DNA from: Paraburkholderia antibiotica
Lineage (GTDB): Bacteria > Pseudomonadota > Gammaproteobacteria > Burkholderiales > Burkholderiaceae
Assembly: GCF_012927125.1 (NCBI RefSeq)
Contig: NZ_JABBFZ010000006.1
Coordinates: 248,001-312,000, forward strand
DNA length: 64,000 nt
Reading direction: 5' to 3'
Shown: positions 27,271 to 36,625 of the stretch, piece after piece
Layout of the letters: the number at the start of each line of letters is the position of its first letter
Numbering within the stretch: the first letter of the stretch is position 1
Made by a program: the position numbers and the translations under genes
The notes under the pieces: model-generated
Databases searched by the model: none
Seen by the model: the letters and a program-made list of their open reading frames with translations, nothing else
Told to the model about the DNA's origin: nothing

Positions 27271-28737
27271 TCAACGCTTGAAATGCGGCGGCACCTGGCC
27301 GTCGACGTTGACCCACACCGAGCGCGCTTCCGTGTAGTCGTGCATCGCCTCGAAGCCCATCTCGCGACCGTAGCCCGACTGACCGACGCCGCCGAACGGG
27401 CTGCCCGGATTGACGCGCTTGTAGCAGTTGACCCAGCACATGCCCGCGTGAATCTGCGCGGCCATCTTGTGCGCGCGCGACAGATCGCGCGTCCACAAGC
27501 CGCTGCCGAGGCCGTACTCGGTGCCGTTGGCGATCGCGAGCGCTTCCTCGTCGCTACCAAAGCGCAGCACCGTGACGAACGGGCCGAACACTTCTTCCTG
27601 GGCGACGCGGTCTTTCGCGCTCGCCGCTTCGACGATGGTCGGGCGCACGTAGTAGCCGTTCGCGAGCGCGGCGTCCTGCGGCGCGCTGCCGCCCGTCAGC
27701 ACGCGACCGCCCTGCTGGCGCGTGACGTCGACGAATTGCAGCACACGCTCCTGATGCTGCTTCGAGGTCAGCGGTCCCATTTCGGTATTCGGATCGAGCG
27801 GATTGCCGAGCCGGATCGACGAAGCGAGCGACACGAAGCGTTCGAGGAACTGATCGGCGATGCGCTCGTGCAGCACCAGCCGCGAGCCGGCGATGCACGC
27901 CTGCCCCTGGTTGTGGAAGATCGCCCACGCGGCGCCGTTGATCGCGGTGTCGAGATTGGCGTCGTCGAACACGATGTTCGCGCCCTTGCCACCGAGTTCG
28001 AGCTGCACGCGCTTCAGATTGCCCTGCGATGCTTCAACGATGCGCCGACCCGTCGCGGTCGAACCGGTGAACGCGATCTTGCCGACGCCCGGATGCTCGG
28101 CGAGCCGCTGCCCGGCCGTATGTCCATAGCCCGCGACGATATTGACGACGCCTGCCGGAAAACCCACTTCGGCCATCAGCTCGACAATGCGCAACGTAGA
28201 AAGCGGCGTAATCTCCGACGGCTTCAGCACGACCGTGTTGCCGGCCGCGAGCGCCGGGCCCATCTTCCAGCTCGTGAACATCAGCGGGAAATTCCACGGC
28301 ACGATCTGGCCGACCACGCCGATCGGCGCGCGCTGCACGTAGTTCAGAAAGCCGGTTTCGACGGGAATCACCGAGCCTTGCAGCTTGTCGGCCATGCCGC
28401 CGAAGTAGCGGAAGCATGCGGCCGTGCGCGGCACGTCGAGGCCGCGCGAATCGCGGATCGGGTGACCGGTATCGAGCGATTCGAGTTGCGCGAGTTCTTC
28501 GGCGTTCGCTTCGATCGCGTCGGCGAGTTTCAGCAGCAGCCGGCCGCGTTCGGCGGCGGCCAGCGCGGCCCATTTCGGGAACGCGCGCGTGGCGGCGGCG
28601 ACGGCGAGATCGACGTCGGCGGCGGTGGCCGCGGCGATCTTCGTGATCAGCGAGCCGTCGTGCGGATTGAGCACGTCGATCGTGCCGCCTTCGACGGCGT
28701 CCGTGAAGCGGCCGTCGATGAACAGTTGGGTTTGCAT
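27271..28737 (-). CDS. hapE: 4-Hydroxymuconic semialdehyde dehydrogenase (aldehyde dehydrogenase)
   Basis: A 488-residue NAD(P)-dependent aldehyde dehydrogenase. Catalytic Glu in LELGGKGANIVF and Cys in NQGQACIAGSRL are present, together with PWNFPLMFTSWKMGPALAAG and SPFGGVGQSGYGRE. In the HapCDEF/PnpCDE pathway it oxidises the ring-cleavage product of hydroquinone to maleylacetate; that role rests on its place between hapD and hapF. Confidence 0.9.
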   Translation of the reverse strand: MQTQLFIDGRFTDAVEGGTIDVLNPHDGSLITKIAAATAADVDLAVAAATRAFPKWAALAAAERGRLLLKLADAIEANAEELAQLESLDTGHPIRDSRGLDVPRTAACFRYFGGMADKLQGSVIPVETGFLNYVQRAPIGVVGQIVPWNFPLMFTSWKMGPALAAGNTVVLKPSEITPLSTLRIVELMAEVGFPAGVVNIVAGYGHTAGQRLAEHPGVGKIAFTGSTATGRRIVEASQGNLKRVQLELGGKGANIVFDDANLDTAINGAAWAIFHNQGQACIAGSRLVLHERIADQFLERFVSLASSIRLGNPLDPNTEMGPLTSKQHQERVLQFVDVTRQQGGRVLTGGSAPQDAALANGYYVRPTIVEAASAKDRVAQEEVFGPFVTVLRFGSDEEALAIANGTEYGLGSGLWTRDLSRAHKMAAQIHAGMCWVNCYKRVNPGSPFGGVGQSGYGREMGFEAMHDYTEARSVWVNVDGQVPPHFKR

Positions 28738-28783
28738 GAATGGTCCTCGATGAATGCGGAAGCGTTGCGGTTCAGCCGGGCAA

Positions 28784-29803
28784 TCAGAAGTCGACCGGAT
28801 ACGGCTTGAGCTCGCCGCTTTCGTAACGCTTCGGCAGATTCGGCGTGGCGTTTTCCCACACCAGCAGCATCGAGCGCTTGGTCGAATAGCCCTGGTGACG
28901 GATGTCGGCCGGCATCGCGCAGATGTCGCCCGCGCGCATCGTGATGCGGGCGCGCGGCGCGCCGGTGTTCTTGTCGCCGATGTCCCAGACGATTTCGTCC
29001 GACAGTTGCAGGAACCACTCGACGCGATCGTTGCCATGAAAAACCGGCAGGATGTATTCCTCGGTGGTCGGGCAGAACAGGCTCTGACCGCACACCGACG
29101 TGACCGACGGATTCCACGTCACGTCCGAGCGCGACAGGTACTTGAACAGATTGAACGCGTGCAGCTGACCTTCGAAACCGGGCTCGACGTGCACTTCCGG
29201 TTCGTCCTGGACCACGTCGGCGAACGCGCGATTGACCGGCAGATCGTTGCGCAGCGGGGAATCGCCTTCGAGGCCGGGCATGCGGCGCGTCGCAATCCGC
29301 GAGCGCTCGATCGCCGCTTCGTTCTCGCCGTGCTTGCGGCCGAACGCGGTGCCGGTTTCCTCCGGCGCGGCGAACGGGTCGAAGCCTTCGTTGGTCCAGT
29401 CGTGCAGGATCGCCTTGAAGGTCGCCATGATGGTCGGCGTTTCGAAGGTCTCCGAATAATCAACGCCCGCCTCCTTCATGATGCCGTTGAACGAGCCCGC
29501 ATACATGTCGACCTTGCCGTAGTGATTGCGCGTGCCGAACACGTGATCGAAGTTGACCCAGCCGTAGAAGAAGCCCCACGCGACGTCGCGCATCATCGCG
29601 CGCAGGAACGCGTCGGCGGGCACCGCGTGGGTGCGGGTCTGGCCTTTCGCGGGCCAGTGGATCTTGACGAAGTACTCGTCGCGCATGAATTCGAATGCGC
29701 CGAGCGTGAAGCGGCGATAGCCGGTCACCGCATCGGGTTCGCTCGCGCGGACGGTGTCGGCGGCAAAGCCTGCGGGATGGTCGAGAGTTTCGAGGGATGC
29801 CAT
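28784..29803 (-). CDS. hapD: Hydroquinone 1,2-dioxygenase large subunit (HapD/PnpC2-like)
   Basis: A 339-residue protein, the same length as the known large subunits of two-component hydroquinone dioxygenases. The C-terminal half is a cupin-like region with PVFHGNDRVEWFLQLSDE, histidine-containing DIRHQGYSTKRSMLLVWENA and RAGDICAMPA, likely holding the Fe(II) site. With HapC it cleaves hydroquinone to 4-hydroxymuconic semialdehyde. ATG at 29803 follows GGAGAC. Confidence 0.88.
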   Translation of the reverse strand: MASLETLDHPAGFAADTVRASEPDAVTGYRRFTLGAFEFMRDEYFVKIHWPAKGQTRTHAVPADAFLRAMMRDVAWGFFYGWVNFDHVFGTRNHYGKVDMYAGSFNGIMKEAGVDYSETFETPTIMATFKAILHDWTNEGFDPFAAPEETGTAFGRKHGENEAAIERSRIATRRMPGLEGDSPLRNDLPVNRAFADVVQDEPEVHVEPGFEGQLHAFNLFKYLSRSDVTWNPSVTSVCGQSLFCPTTEEYILPVFHGNDRVEWFLQLSDEIVWDIGDKNTGAPRARITMRAGDICAMPADIRHQGYSTKRSMLLVWENATPNLPKRYESGELKPYPVDF

Positions 29804-29861
29804 GTCTTGTCTCCGGATTGGGTCAGATGTTCGTTCGAGTACGCGTATTCGGGTCCGCGTA

Positions 29862-30356
29862 TCAGTGCAGGCAGATGTCGGCCCACTTCTGCACCGACAG
29901 TTCGCCGACCATCGTCTGCACCAGCGCGACGCCGGGTTTCTGTGCGGTGAAGCGATACGCGCAGCCGGCCGGCAGCAACGCCTGATGACCGCGGCGCAGC
30001 ACCACGTGACCCATCGCGCGGCCGGCGGGTTGCGCGCCGCCGCTGACCGTGCCCATGCCGCTTTGCGGCGGCGTATCGAGCTTGATGAAATCGATGCGCA
30101 CTTCGCCGTCCATCTGGATCGTGAATTCGTCGTGCGCGCAGGCGAACCACGGCGACTGCCCATCGGTGCGCAGCACCTCGATCACGTAGTCGAGGTTCTT
30201 GCCGACCACGACTTTCTCGTAGGGCGCCGCTTCGGCAGCGACTTCGAAGACGTTGGAAAACACGTAATGGCGTGCGTCGCCGCTGGTGATTTCGATCTCG
30301 CCCTTGCGGTAGCCGTCGAGCGAGCCAAACACGGTATGGAATTGCGCTTCGGTCAT
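29862..30356 (-). CDS. hapC: Hydroquinone 1,2-dioxygenase small subunit (HapC/PnpC1-like)
   Basis: A 164-residue cupin-like protein matching the small subunit's expected size. Seen are EKVVVGKNLDYVIEVLRTDG, SPWFACAHDEFTIQMDGEV and GHVVLRRGHQALLPAGCAYRF. ATG at 30356 has CAGGAGACAGC upstream. First structural gene of the pathway; hapD follows after 58 bp. Confidence 0.87.
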   Translation of the reverse strand: MTEAQFHTVFGSLDGYRKGEIEITSGDARHYVFSNVFEVAAEAAPYEKVVVGKNLDYVIEVLRTDGQSPWFACAHDEFTIQMDGEVRIDFIKLDTPPQSGMGTVSGGAQPAGRAMGHVVLRRGHQALLPAGCAYRFTAQKPGVALVQTMVGELSVQKWADICLH

Positions 30357-30407
30357 TGCTGTCTCCTGTCTGTCAGCGTTATCGCACCGCACTTGTTCGG
30401 CGCCTTT

Positions 30408-30420
30408 GCAACGACGTTGC
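30408..30420. promoter_or_regulatory. Palindrome GCAACG-A-CGTTGC upstream of hapC
   Basis: A 13-bp inverted repeat 52 bp before the hapC start. Together with ATT-N11-AAT at 30502-30518 it makes a plausible pair of LysR recognition and activation sites. Confidence 0.4.
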
Positions 30421-30501
30421 GTCGGCGGTAAGCGGGTGGCGTTGGAATCAACTTTAGGAGCGCAACAGGATGGCAACAACCGGCGATCGGGCGATTACAG
30501 C

Positions 30502-30518
30502 ATTCGCGCTTTGCAAAT
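30502..30518. promoter_or_regulatory. LysR-type T-N11-A motif (ATT-N11-AAT) upstream of hapC
   Basis: ATT (30502-30504), 11 bases, AAT (30516-30518), matching the general LysR box geometry. It lies in the 196-bp gap between the regulator gene and hapC. Confidence 0.4.
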
Positions 30519-30552
30519 AATCCGCGCGCGAAAATCTGTTCGCCCGGCAGGG

Positions 30553-31482
30553 CTATGTCACCCAGCCGCGCTCGATAAGGGGCCGATCCCACGCGGGCTC
30601 GGAGCCCAGGTACTCGGCCAGAAACTCGACCAGCGCCCGGACCTTCAGCGCCTGTCGTTGGGTAGCGGGATACACGGCCGCGAAATTCAGCGTCGACAGC
30701 GTGTAGTCGGTCAGAATCGGCACCAGCGAACCGTCGAGCAGCGCGGCGCTCGCGACGAGTGTCGGCAGGCAAACCACGCCGCCGCCCGTCAACGCGTAGT
30801 CGCGCAGCAGATGCACGGAGTTCGAGCGGATCATGCCGGGCAGCTCCATTTCGACGACCTCGTCGCCGCGCGTCATGGTCCAGCGATTGCGCGACGGGTA
30901 ACCGGAATACAGCGCCGTGGTGTGCTGCAGCAAATCGCGCGGATGCTGCGGTGCGCCATGCTCGTTCACGTAGGCGGGCGTCGCGCAGAAGAGGCGCCGC
31001 ACCTTGAAAAGGCGTCGTTCGATCAGCGATTCGGCGATCGGCGGAAAGATCTGGAACGCGACGTCGAAGCCCTCTTCGATCGGATCGACCACCCGGTCGT
31101 TGACGATCACGTCGAGCTGGATGCCCGGATAGCGGCGGTTGAATTCCGCGAGCGGCGCGCCGAAGTGGCCGAGCGCGAAGCCCGGCAACATCTGGATGCG
31201 CAAGCGGCCGGTCGGCGTCGCGCGCAGCTCGCGCATCTGGTCGGTCAGCTCGTTGACGCGCCCGACCACCTCCGCGCACTCGCGATAGAACGCCTCGCCC
31301 ACGTCCGAGAGCCGCACATGACGCGTGCTGCGATGAAACAGCGGCGCGTTGACGAACTTCTCCAACTGCTGGATGCGCGTCGTGATCACCGAACTCGTCA
31401 CGCCCAACTGCCGCGCGGCCTCGGCGAAACTGCTCGTCTCCGCCACGCGTACAAATGCTTCGATACTCAGAAAACGGTCCAT
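30553..31482 (-). CDS. LysR-type regulator of the hydroquinone operon
   Basis: A 309-residue LysR protein of the CrgA-like branch: MDRFLSIEAFVRVAETSSFAEAARQLGVTSSVITTRIQQLE forms the winged helix; GRLRIQMLPGFALGHFGAPL opens the effector domain. It lies directly upstream of hapC and is read in the same direction, like PnpR in para-nitrophenol clusters. Likely an activator responding to hydroquinone or a related phenol; this is inferred. Confidence 0.83.
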   Translation of the reverse strand: MDRFLSIEAFVRVAETSSFAEAARQLGVTSSVITTRIQQLEKFVNAPLFHRSTRHVRLSDVGEAFYRECAEVVGRVNELTDQMRELRATPTGRLRIQMLPGFALGHFGAPLAEFNRRYPGIQLDVIVNDRVVDPIEEGFDVAFQIFPPIAESLIERRLFKVRRLFCATPAYVNEHGAPQHPRDLLQHTTALYSGYPSRNRWTMTRGDEVVEMELPGMIRSNSVHLLRDYALTGGGVVCLPTLVASAALLDGSLVPILTDYTLSTLNFAAVYPATQRQALKVRALVEFLAEYLGSEPAWDRPLIERGWVT

Positions 31483-31626
31483 GCTGCGTCCTTGTCCACC
31501 CGCGTTGCCCGTCAGTGTATATGGGCTCGCGCGCGTGAACGCGCCGCGCCGTCGGCAACGGCGGCCTTGTAATGAGTTCGATGACCGACGTCATGGCGGG
31601 CGTTATTCGCTGACTTATTCGCTAAC

Positions 31627-32928
31627 TTATTCGCTCGCCGGCAGATCGAGCGTGGGCGCGCCGCCGCGACGACGCAGCCGGGACGGCGCGGTTTCCTCGA
31701 GCAGCAGACTCACACCGATGCCGAGCAGGACCGCGCAGATCGGCAGCCACAAGATATTCTGGATTCCGAAGTGGGTCGCGACGAAGCCCGCGATCGCCGG
31801 CGCAATGCCGCCGCCGAAAATCTCGCCCGCACCGACGACGATGCCGATCGACGTCGAGATCATGCCGAGCGGCGCGGCCTCGGTCGCGACCGGTCCGGAC
31901 AACAGCGACACAAGGCCGAGCGTGAAGAACGATGCGACGAACAGCACCACGAACAGCTGGACCGGCTGCGCGCCGAGTCCGCGAAACAGGTACAGCATCA
32001 CCGCCGTGCCCGCAAAGCCGACGATGCTGGCCACGCGCCGCCCGACCAGATCCGACAGCCCCGGCAAGCCGAACTGGCCGATAAAGCCGCCAAAGCCGAT
32101 CGCCGACACGACGACGCCCATGCGCTGCGTATCGAGCGACAGATACTCGGTCAGATACAGCGGCAGCATCGCGCCGAGCACGAACACGCCGGTCATTGCG
32201 CAGAACAGCGCGGCCATCGCGACCGGGATGTTGCGGCTTTTCAGCACGTCGCGCCAGTTGCCGCGTGGCGCGGTGGTGCCGTTGGCGGCGTGGGCGGTGT
32301 GCTGCGGCGCACCGTGCGGCGCGCTCGTCGATGCTGTGCCAGACGCGGCTTTCGGCTCGCGGATCACGAAGAACATCAGCACGCCGAGGATCAACCCCGG
32401 CACCGACACCAGCGCGAACACGCCGCGCCAGCTCATCACGCTCAGCAATTGCGTCGCGATGATCGGCGACAGCGCGAGGCCAAACAGCGCGAAGCCGCTT
32501 TGCTGCAGGCCGAGATTGAAGCCGCGGCGCTTCGGATGCGACGCGTCGGCGGTTGCGGCGAAGCTGGTCGGGCAGAACGAGCCTTCGGCGACGCCCATCA
32601 GCGCGCGCACCGCGAGCAGGCTCATCAGCCCACCGGCAACACCCGAGAACCCGGACAGCAGCGAAAACGCGATGATCGCCGGAATCAGCACCTTGCGGCG
32701 GCCGATCTTGTCGGAGATGCCGCCCATCAGCGCCGCGAAAATCCCCCACGACAGCCCGAGGATGCCGATGCAGTTACCGACGTCCTGCGCGTTCAGATTC
32801 AGGTCCTTCATGATGGACGGAAACAGCGGCGCGATCAGCCACCGGTCGAGGCCCACGAGCCCGAAGCCCAGGGCGAGCAGCAGGACGGCTTTCCATTCGT
32901 AGGTCACGTCCCAGTCGTTCGATTTCAT
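31627..32928 (-). CDS. MFS transporter near the hydroquinone cluster
   Basis: A 433-residue, 12-helix carrier with LVGLDRWLIAPLFPSIMKDL and GISDKIGRRKVLIP (motif A). A hydrophilic Ala/His/Thr-rich loop near residues 205-225 separates the halves. I prefer ATG 32928 with TGGAGA upstream; ATG 32940 would add four residues. It may import the aromatic precursor of hydroquinone, but it is 144 bp from the regulator gene and could be unrelated. Confidence 0.82.
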   Translation of the reverse strand: MKSNDWDVTYEWKAVLLLALGFGLVGLDRWLIAPLFPSIMKDLNLNAQDVGNCIGILGLSWGIFAALMGGISDKIGRRKVLIPAIIAFSLLSGFSGVAGGLMSLLAVRALMGVAEGSFCPTSFAATADASHPKRRGFNLGLQQSGFALFGLALSPIIATQLLSVMSWRGVFALVSVPGLILGVLMFFVIREPKAASGTASTSAPHGAPQHTAHAANGTTAPRGNWRDVLKSRNIPVAMAALFCAMTGVFVLGAMLPLYLTEYLSLDTQRMGVVVSAIGFGGFIGQFGLPGLSDLVGRRVASIVGFAGTAVMLYLFRGLGAQPVQLFVVLFVASFFTLGLVSLLSGPVATEAAPLGMISTSIGIVVGAGEIFGGGIAPAIAGFVATHFGIQNILWLPICAVLLGIGVSLLLEETAPSRLRRRGGAPTLDLPASE

Positions 32929-33328
32929 CTGTGTCTCCATAGACCGGCCGCTGTTGCGCGGACGGCATTCGCTGGCGCGGCTCGCGCCGCCGGGTTCGTC
33001 GAATTCGATGCAGGTGCCGCGCCGCGCTTCGATGCAGTCCCGGGTCAGTCCCGACGCAACGTCGATGCGGTAGCGACGGGGCCAAGAGTGGCGCAAGCGC
33101 GGCGCATCAGGTACGGGACAAGCGACGAATGCGTCATTCGCGAATCGCAAATAATCGTGGGGGATGGCGCGGGAACGAGCGTGGTCAAGGCTCGGCGGCG
33201 AATGGAGCCGACCAGCCGGGGGCACACGCGGCCACCCCAGGACAAGCCCGGGTAGACGCGCGCGAAGCTCGCCGGCGGTCAGTCAGCGGCGCGTGCTGCG
33301 TGGCGCGTCCTAAAGCATCACGCAGTGC
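32929..33328. other. 400-bp intergenic region upstream of the MFS gene
   Basis: No convincing gene is seen. It should contain the promoter of the MFS gene read leftward. A short inverted repeat, CGAATG-CGT-CATTCG, lies at 33126-33140 and could be an operator. Open frames here are antisense or composition-driven. Confidence 0.45.
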
Positions 33329-33484
33329 TTACTTCACCTTCTGCGTTGTCACCCGCTTCCGATCCATGCTCACCGCCGCACCAGCCGGATCATCCGTTTG
33401 CGCAGCAGGTTCCGTAACCGCTGCAACTGGCGCGGCCGCCACACCCAGCGCCCTCTGCCGCAGCATCGGCCCCAGCCGCCGCAC
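33329..33484 (-). CDS. Possible 51-aa ORF after the TRAP large permease gene
   Basis: From GTG 33484, just downstream of the dctM-like stop, a frame runs 51 codons to TAA, Ala/Val-rich then basic (MDRKRVTTQKVK at the end). It lacks a clear ribosome site and I recognise no family. It may be a small operon gene or chance. Confidence 0.2.
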   Translation of the reverse strand: MRRLGPMLRQRALGVAAAPVAAVTEPAAQTDDPAGAAVSMDRKRVTTQKVK

Positions 33485-33485
33485 G

Positions 33486-34778
33486 TCATCGCATCAATCC
33501 CACCAGCCCGAGCGCGATCCCCGGCACCAGAATCACCGCGACCAGCGCGACGACATTGGCGACGAGGAACGGAATCGTGCCGCGGAAAATCGTGCGGATC
33601 GACAGATCGGGCAGCATCGTCTTCACCATGAAGATGTTCATGCCGACCGGCGGATGGATCATGCCAATCTCCATCATCATCGCGACGTAGATGCCGAACC
33701 AGATCATGTTCGCGCCGAGCGGCTGCACGATCGCGGCGAACACGGGGATCGTCAGCAGCATCATCGCGAGTGCTTCCATCAGCGAGCCGAGCACGATGTA
33801 GATCAGCGTGATCACACCAATCACGCCGAGCAGCGGCAGATGCAGCGCGTGAATCCACGCGACCAGCGTCGCGGTCAGCCCGGAGAGCGTGATGAAGTTC
33901 GCGAAGATCATCCCGCCGAACGCGATCGCGAAGATCATCGCGGTCGTCTTGCCGGCCTCGACCAGCGATTCGAGCAGTAGCTTCGGCGTCAGCTTGCGGC
34001 GCAGCGTCGCGAACACGAGCGCGCCGCACGCGCCAATGCTCGACGCTTCGGTCGCCGTGAAGATGCCGCTATACAGACCGCCGACCACCAGGATGAACAG
34101 CGCGAGCACGCCCCAGATCTTGCCGAGCTTGCGAAACCGCGTCGGCCAGTCGACCCGCACGCCGCCGGGCCCCTTCGCCGGATCGCGCCGCACAGTCCAC
34201 CAGATCGACAGCAGGAACAGCGTGCCGAGCAGCAAACCCGGTCCGATACCGGCGATGAACAGCTTGCCGATGTCCTGATCGGTCAGCACGCCGTAAATCA
34301 GCAGCGGAAAGCTCGGTGGAATCAGCGCGCCGAGCGTGCCGCCCGAACTCACGCAGCCGGCCGCGAGACTGTCCGCGTAGCGATGGCGGCGCATCGACGG
34401 CATCGCGACCTTGGTCATCGTCGCGGCGGTCGCGATCGAGCTGCCCGACATCGACGCGAAGCCCGCGCAGGCCAGCACCGTCGCGTGCGCGAGTCCGCCC
34501 TTCAAATGGCCGATCCACGCATTGGCCGCGTCGTACAGTTCCTCCGCGAGATCGGCCTTGTAGATGAAGGTGCCCATCAGGATGAACATCGGGAGTACTG
34601 ACAGGTTCTCGTTGGCGGCGAGATCGGCGATCGTCATGCCGGCCATCGCGAGCGCCGGCTCCCAGCCGCGAATCAGCGCGAAGAAGCCGACGCCGATGCC
34701 GAGCATCGCGAAACCGAGCGGCACGCCGACGAACGCGAGCAGCAGAACGGCAAAAAAAGCGGTCAGGGCAAGCGTCAT
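33486..34778 (-). CDS. dctM: TRAP transporter large permease (DctM-like)
   Basis: A 430-residue inner-membrane protein with about 12 helices and the family signatures FASMSGSSIATAATM and CVSSGGTLGALIPPSFPLLIYG. ATG at 34778 overlaps the dctQ stop (ATGA) with GGGAGG upstream. It forms the sodium-dependent channel subunit with DctQ. Confidence 0.92.
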   Translation of the reverse strand: MTLALTAFFAVLLLAFVGVPLGFAMLGIGVGFFALIRGWEPALAMAGMTIADLAANENLSVLPMFILMGTFIYKADLAEELYDAANAWIGHLKGGLAHATVLACAGFASMSGSSIATAATMTKVAMPSMRRHRYADSLAAGCVSSGGTLGALIPPSFPLLIYGVLTDQDIGKLFIAGIGPGLLLGTLFLLSIWWTVRRDPAKGPGGVRVDWPTRFRKLGKIWGVLALFILVVGGLYSGIFTATEASSIGACGALVFATLRRKLTPKLLLESLVEAGKTTAMIFAIAFGGMIFANFITLSGLTATLVAWIHALHLPLLGVIGVITLIYIVLGSLMEALAMMLLTIPVFAAIVQPLGANMIWFGIYVAMMMEIGMIHPPVGMNIFMVKTMLPDLSIRTIFRGTIPFLVANVVALVAVILVPGIALGLVGLMR

Positions 34779-35338
34779 ACGGCCTCCCGGCGCAGCAGCG
34801 CGGTCAGATGAACGAGCGTGAGCACGACCAGCACGAGCAGCGTCACGCCCGCCAGTGCACTCATGTAGTAGCTGAGCGGCGCGAGCGGCCATTCGAGCAC
34901 GGTGGTGGTGAGACGATTGCGCGCCAGATCGGCGCCGTCGCTCGCGAGCTGCCACGTCATGATGCCGAGCGCGATCACGCTGACGAGCAGCACGAACAGC
35001 TGCTGCAACCAGCTGCCGACGCGGCCGAGCCGTCCCTGCAGCAGATTCACGGTGATGTGCTGCTGATCGAGCGTGACGAGCGGAAACGCCGAGAAGATCA
35101 GGATCGCCATCGCGAAACGCACGATTTCCGACGCGCCGCGAATCGGCGCGGCAAACCAGTAGCGCATGAAGACGTCGCAGAACGTGAGGCCCATGATCAG
35201 GCACAGCACCAACGCGACGATCGCGCCGAGCACGCGCCGCAGCCAGCGCGTCGCGCAGCCCTTGTCGAGCGCGACGCCGTGGCGCGTCGCCATCGTGTTC
35301 AGCGGATCGGACGGATTGGAGGAGTTGGACGGCATCAT
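34775..35338 (-). CDS. dctQ: TRAP transporter small permease (DctQ-like)
   Basis: A 187-residue protein with four helices; the segment LTFCDVFMRYWFAAPIRGASE is typical of the family. The start at 35338 has AGGAGG seven bases upstream and overlaps the dctP stop. The C-terminus is coupled to dctM by a four-base overlap. Confidence 0.88.
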   Translation of the reverse strand: MMPSNSSNPSDPLNTMATRHGVALDKGCATRWLRRVLGAIVALVLCLIMGLTFCDVFMRYWFAAPIRGASEIVRFAMAILIFSAFPLVTLDQQHITVNLLQGRLGRVGSWLQQLFVLLVSVIALGIMTWQLASDGADLARNRLTTTVLEWPLAPLSYYMSALAGVTLLVLVVLTLVHLTALLRREAV

Positions 35339-36354
35339 GGTTGTGCCTCCTGCTGGGCGACCGAACGGTAATACGCGAGCGCCGCCGGACCGTCGACGTG
35401 CAGACGCGCGGCATTCGCGAGCCATTGCTTGTCGAGCGGCTGCGCGAGCGTGCGCAGGCTGTCGACGAACGCGGGGCTCGGCTCGACCAGCTTCAGACCT
35501 TGCGCGACGGCCTGCTCACGGGCCTGCCGGTTGACCGTGTCGAGCGTGGCCATCCGACGCGCGAACGCCTCGCCCGACAGCGCCGTGATCGCATCGCGAT
35601 CGGCCGGCGCAATCGACTCCCACACCTGGCGATTCACAAACAGCGAGAAGCTCGGCGCGGTGACGCCGCCCGGCACCGTTGTTTCGTAGCGTGCATAGCG
35701 CAGCACGTTAAAGCGCGCCGCGTCCATCTCCGGGATCCCGGCGAAACCGTCAACGGTACCGCCCGCCACCAGCTCGCTCATCTTCGCCGCGGGCGTGGCG
35801 ACGACGCCCGCGCCGCCGCGATCCATCAGCGTCGACGCAACGCCGGGCAGCGCCCAGAACTTCACGCCATGAATCGAATCGAGCGACGTGACCGGCTGAT
35901 GCAAACCGTAGAGTTCGCCGGCCGGAAACACCACGAGCGCGAGCAGATGCACGTCGCGATACTCGTCGGCCGTCTCGAAGTATTTGGTGTAAGTGCGCCA
36001 CAGCGCGATCGACATTCCCTCCGCGGTCGACGACCCGAGCGGCAGATGCGCGAGCTGCACGAGGCGCGCCTTGTTCTGGATCAGCCCGTTGAAGATGTAC
36101 GCGCCATCGACGATGCGCTTTCTGACCACGTCCCACTGCTGCTGCGGCGAGCCGATGCTGGTCGGCGGAAACACGACTTTCACGCGCCCCTGGGTGACGC
36201 GTTCGACGTCGGCCGCCCAGGGCTTCATGACGTCGACGTTGAAGATGTGCTGCGGCGGCAGGAAGGCGTTGATGACTAGCGTCGTCTGTGCTTGCACGAC
36301 GGCCGGCAACGCCATCCACAGCGCCGCGAGGACGGCTGTGATAAGGCGATACAT
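35335..36354 (-). CDS. dctP: TRAP transporter substrate-binding protein (DctP-like)
   Basis: A 339-residue periplasmic protein with a signal peptide ending near VVQAQ. Landmarks are NAFLPPQHIFNVDVMKPWAAD at the start and VKFWALPG mid-protein where DctP proteins have the substrate-contacting region. CAGGAGACAACTT precedes the ATG. It is first in a coupled dctPQM order and lies downstream of a sulfatase-family gene, so a carboxylated sulfate or phosphonate ester product may be the ligand; this is inference only. Confidence 0.88.
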   Translation of the reverse strand: MYRLITAVLAALWMALPAVVQAQTTLVINAFLPPQHIFNVDVMKPWAADVERVTQGRVKVVFPPTSIGSPQQQWDVVRKRIVDGAYIFNGLIQNKARLVQLAHLPLGSSTAEGMSIALWRTYTKYFETADEYRDVHLLALVVFPAGELYGLHQPVTSLDSIHGVKFWALPGVASTLMDRGGAGVVATPAAKMSELVAGGTVDGFAGIPEMDAARFNVLRYARYETTVPGGVTAPSFSLFVNRQVWESIAPADRDAITALSGEAFARRMATLDTVNRQAREQAVAQGLKLVEPSPAFVDSLRTLAQPLDKQWLANAARLHVDGPAALAYYRSVAQQEAQP

Positions 36355-36625
36355 AAGTTGTCTCCTGTCGATCGGAGCGCGTGCGCTGACACGCGCTTCG
36401 ATCTCAAGCTGTCTATTTGAAATATTTTTCTGGCCGGCGGGCTCGTACTACCGGGGCCGGCGCCCGGCGCGGCAGGCGCCACGCATTGCTGTTATTACCT
36501 GTTGCCCGCTGCCTGTTGCTACTGCTTGCTGCTACCCGGTGCTTGCGTTTGCCACCTGTTATTCACCGCTGCCTCCCTGATGCTGCCCATCACGAATCAC
36601 GAAATCACAAATTACGAACTACGCA

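Noticed and set aside
33129..33980. 283-residue His/Asp/Arg-rich open frame on the plus strand
   Set aside because: The distal part is antisense to dctM. The remainder lies in a promoter gap and shows no start signal or family motif.
36400..36625. Low-complexity pyrimidine and CACGAA-type repeats before the sulfatase end considered as a non-coding RNA
   Set aside because: No stable fold, promoter or terminator is evident; it looks like simple-sequence intergenic DNA.
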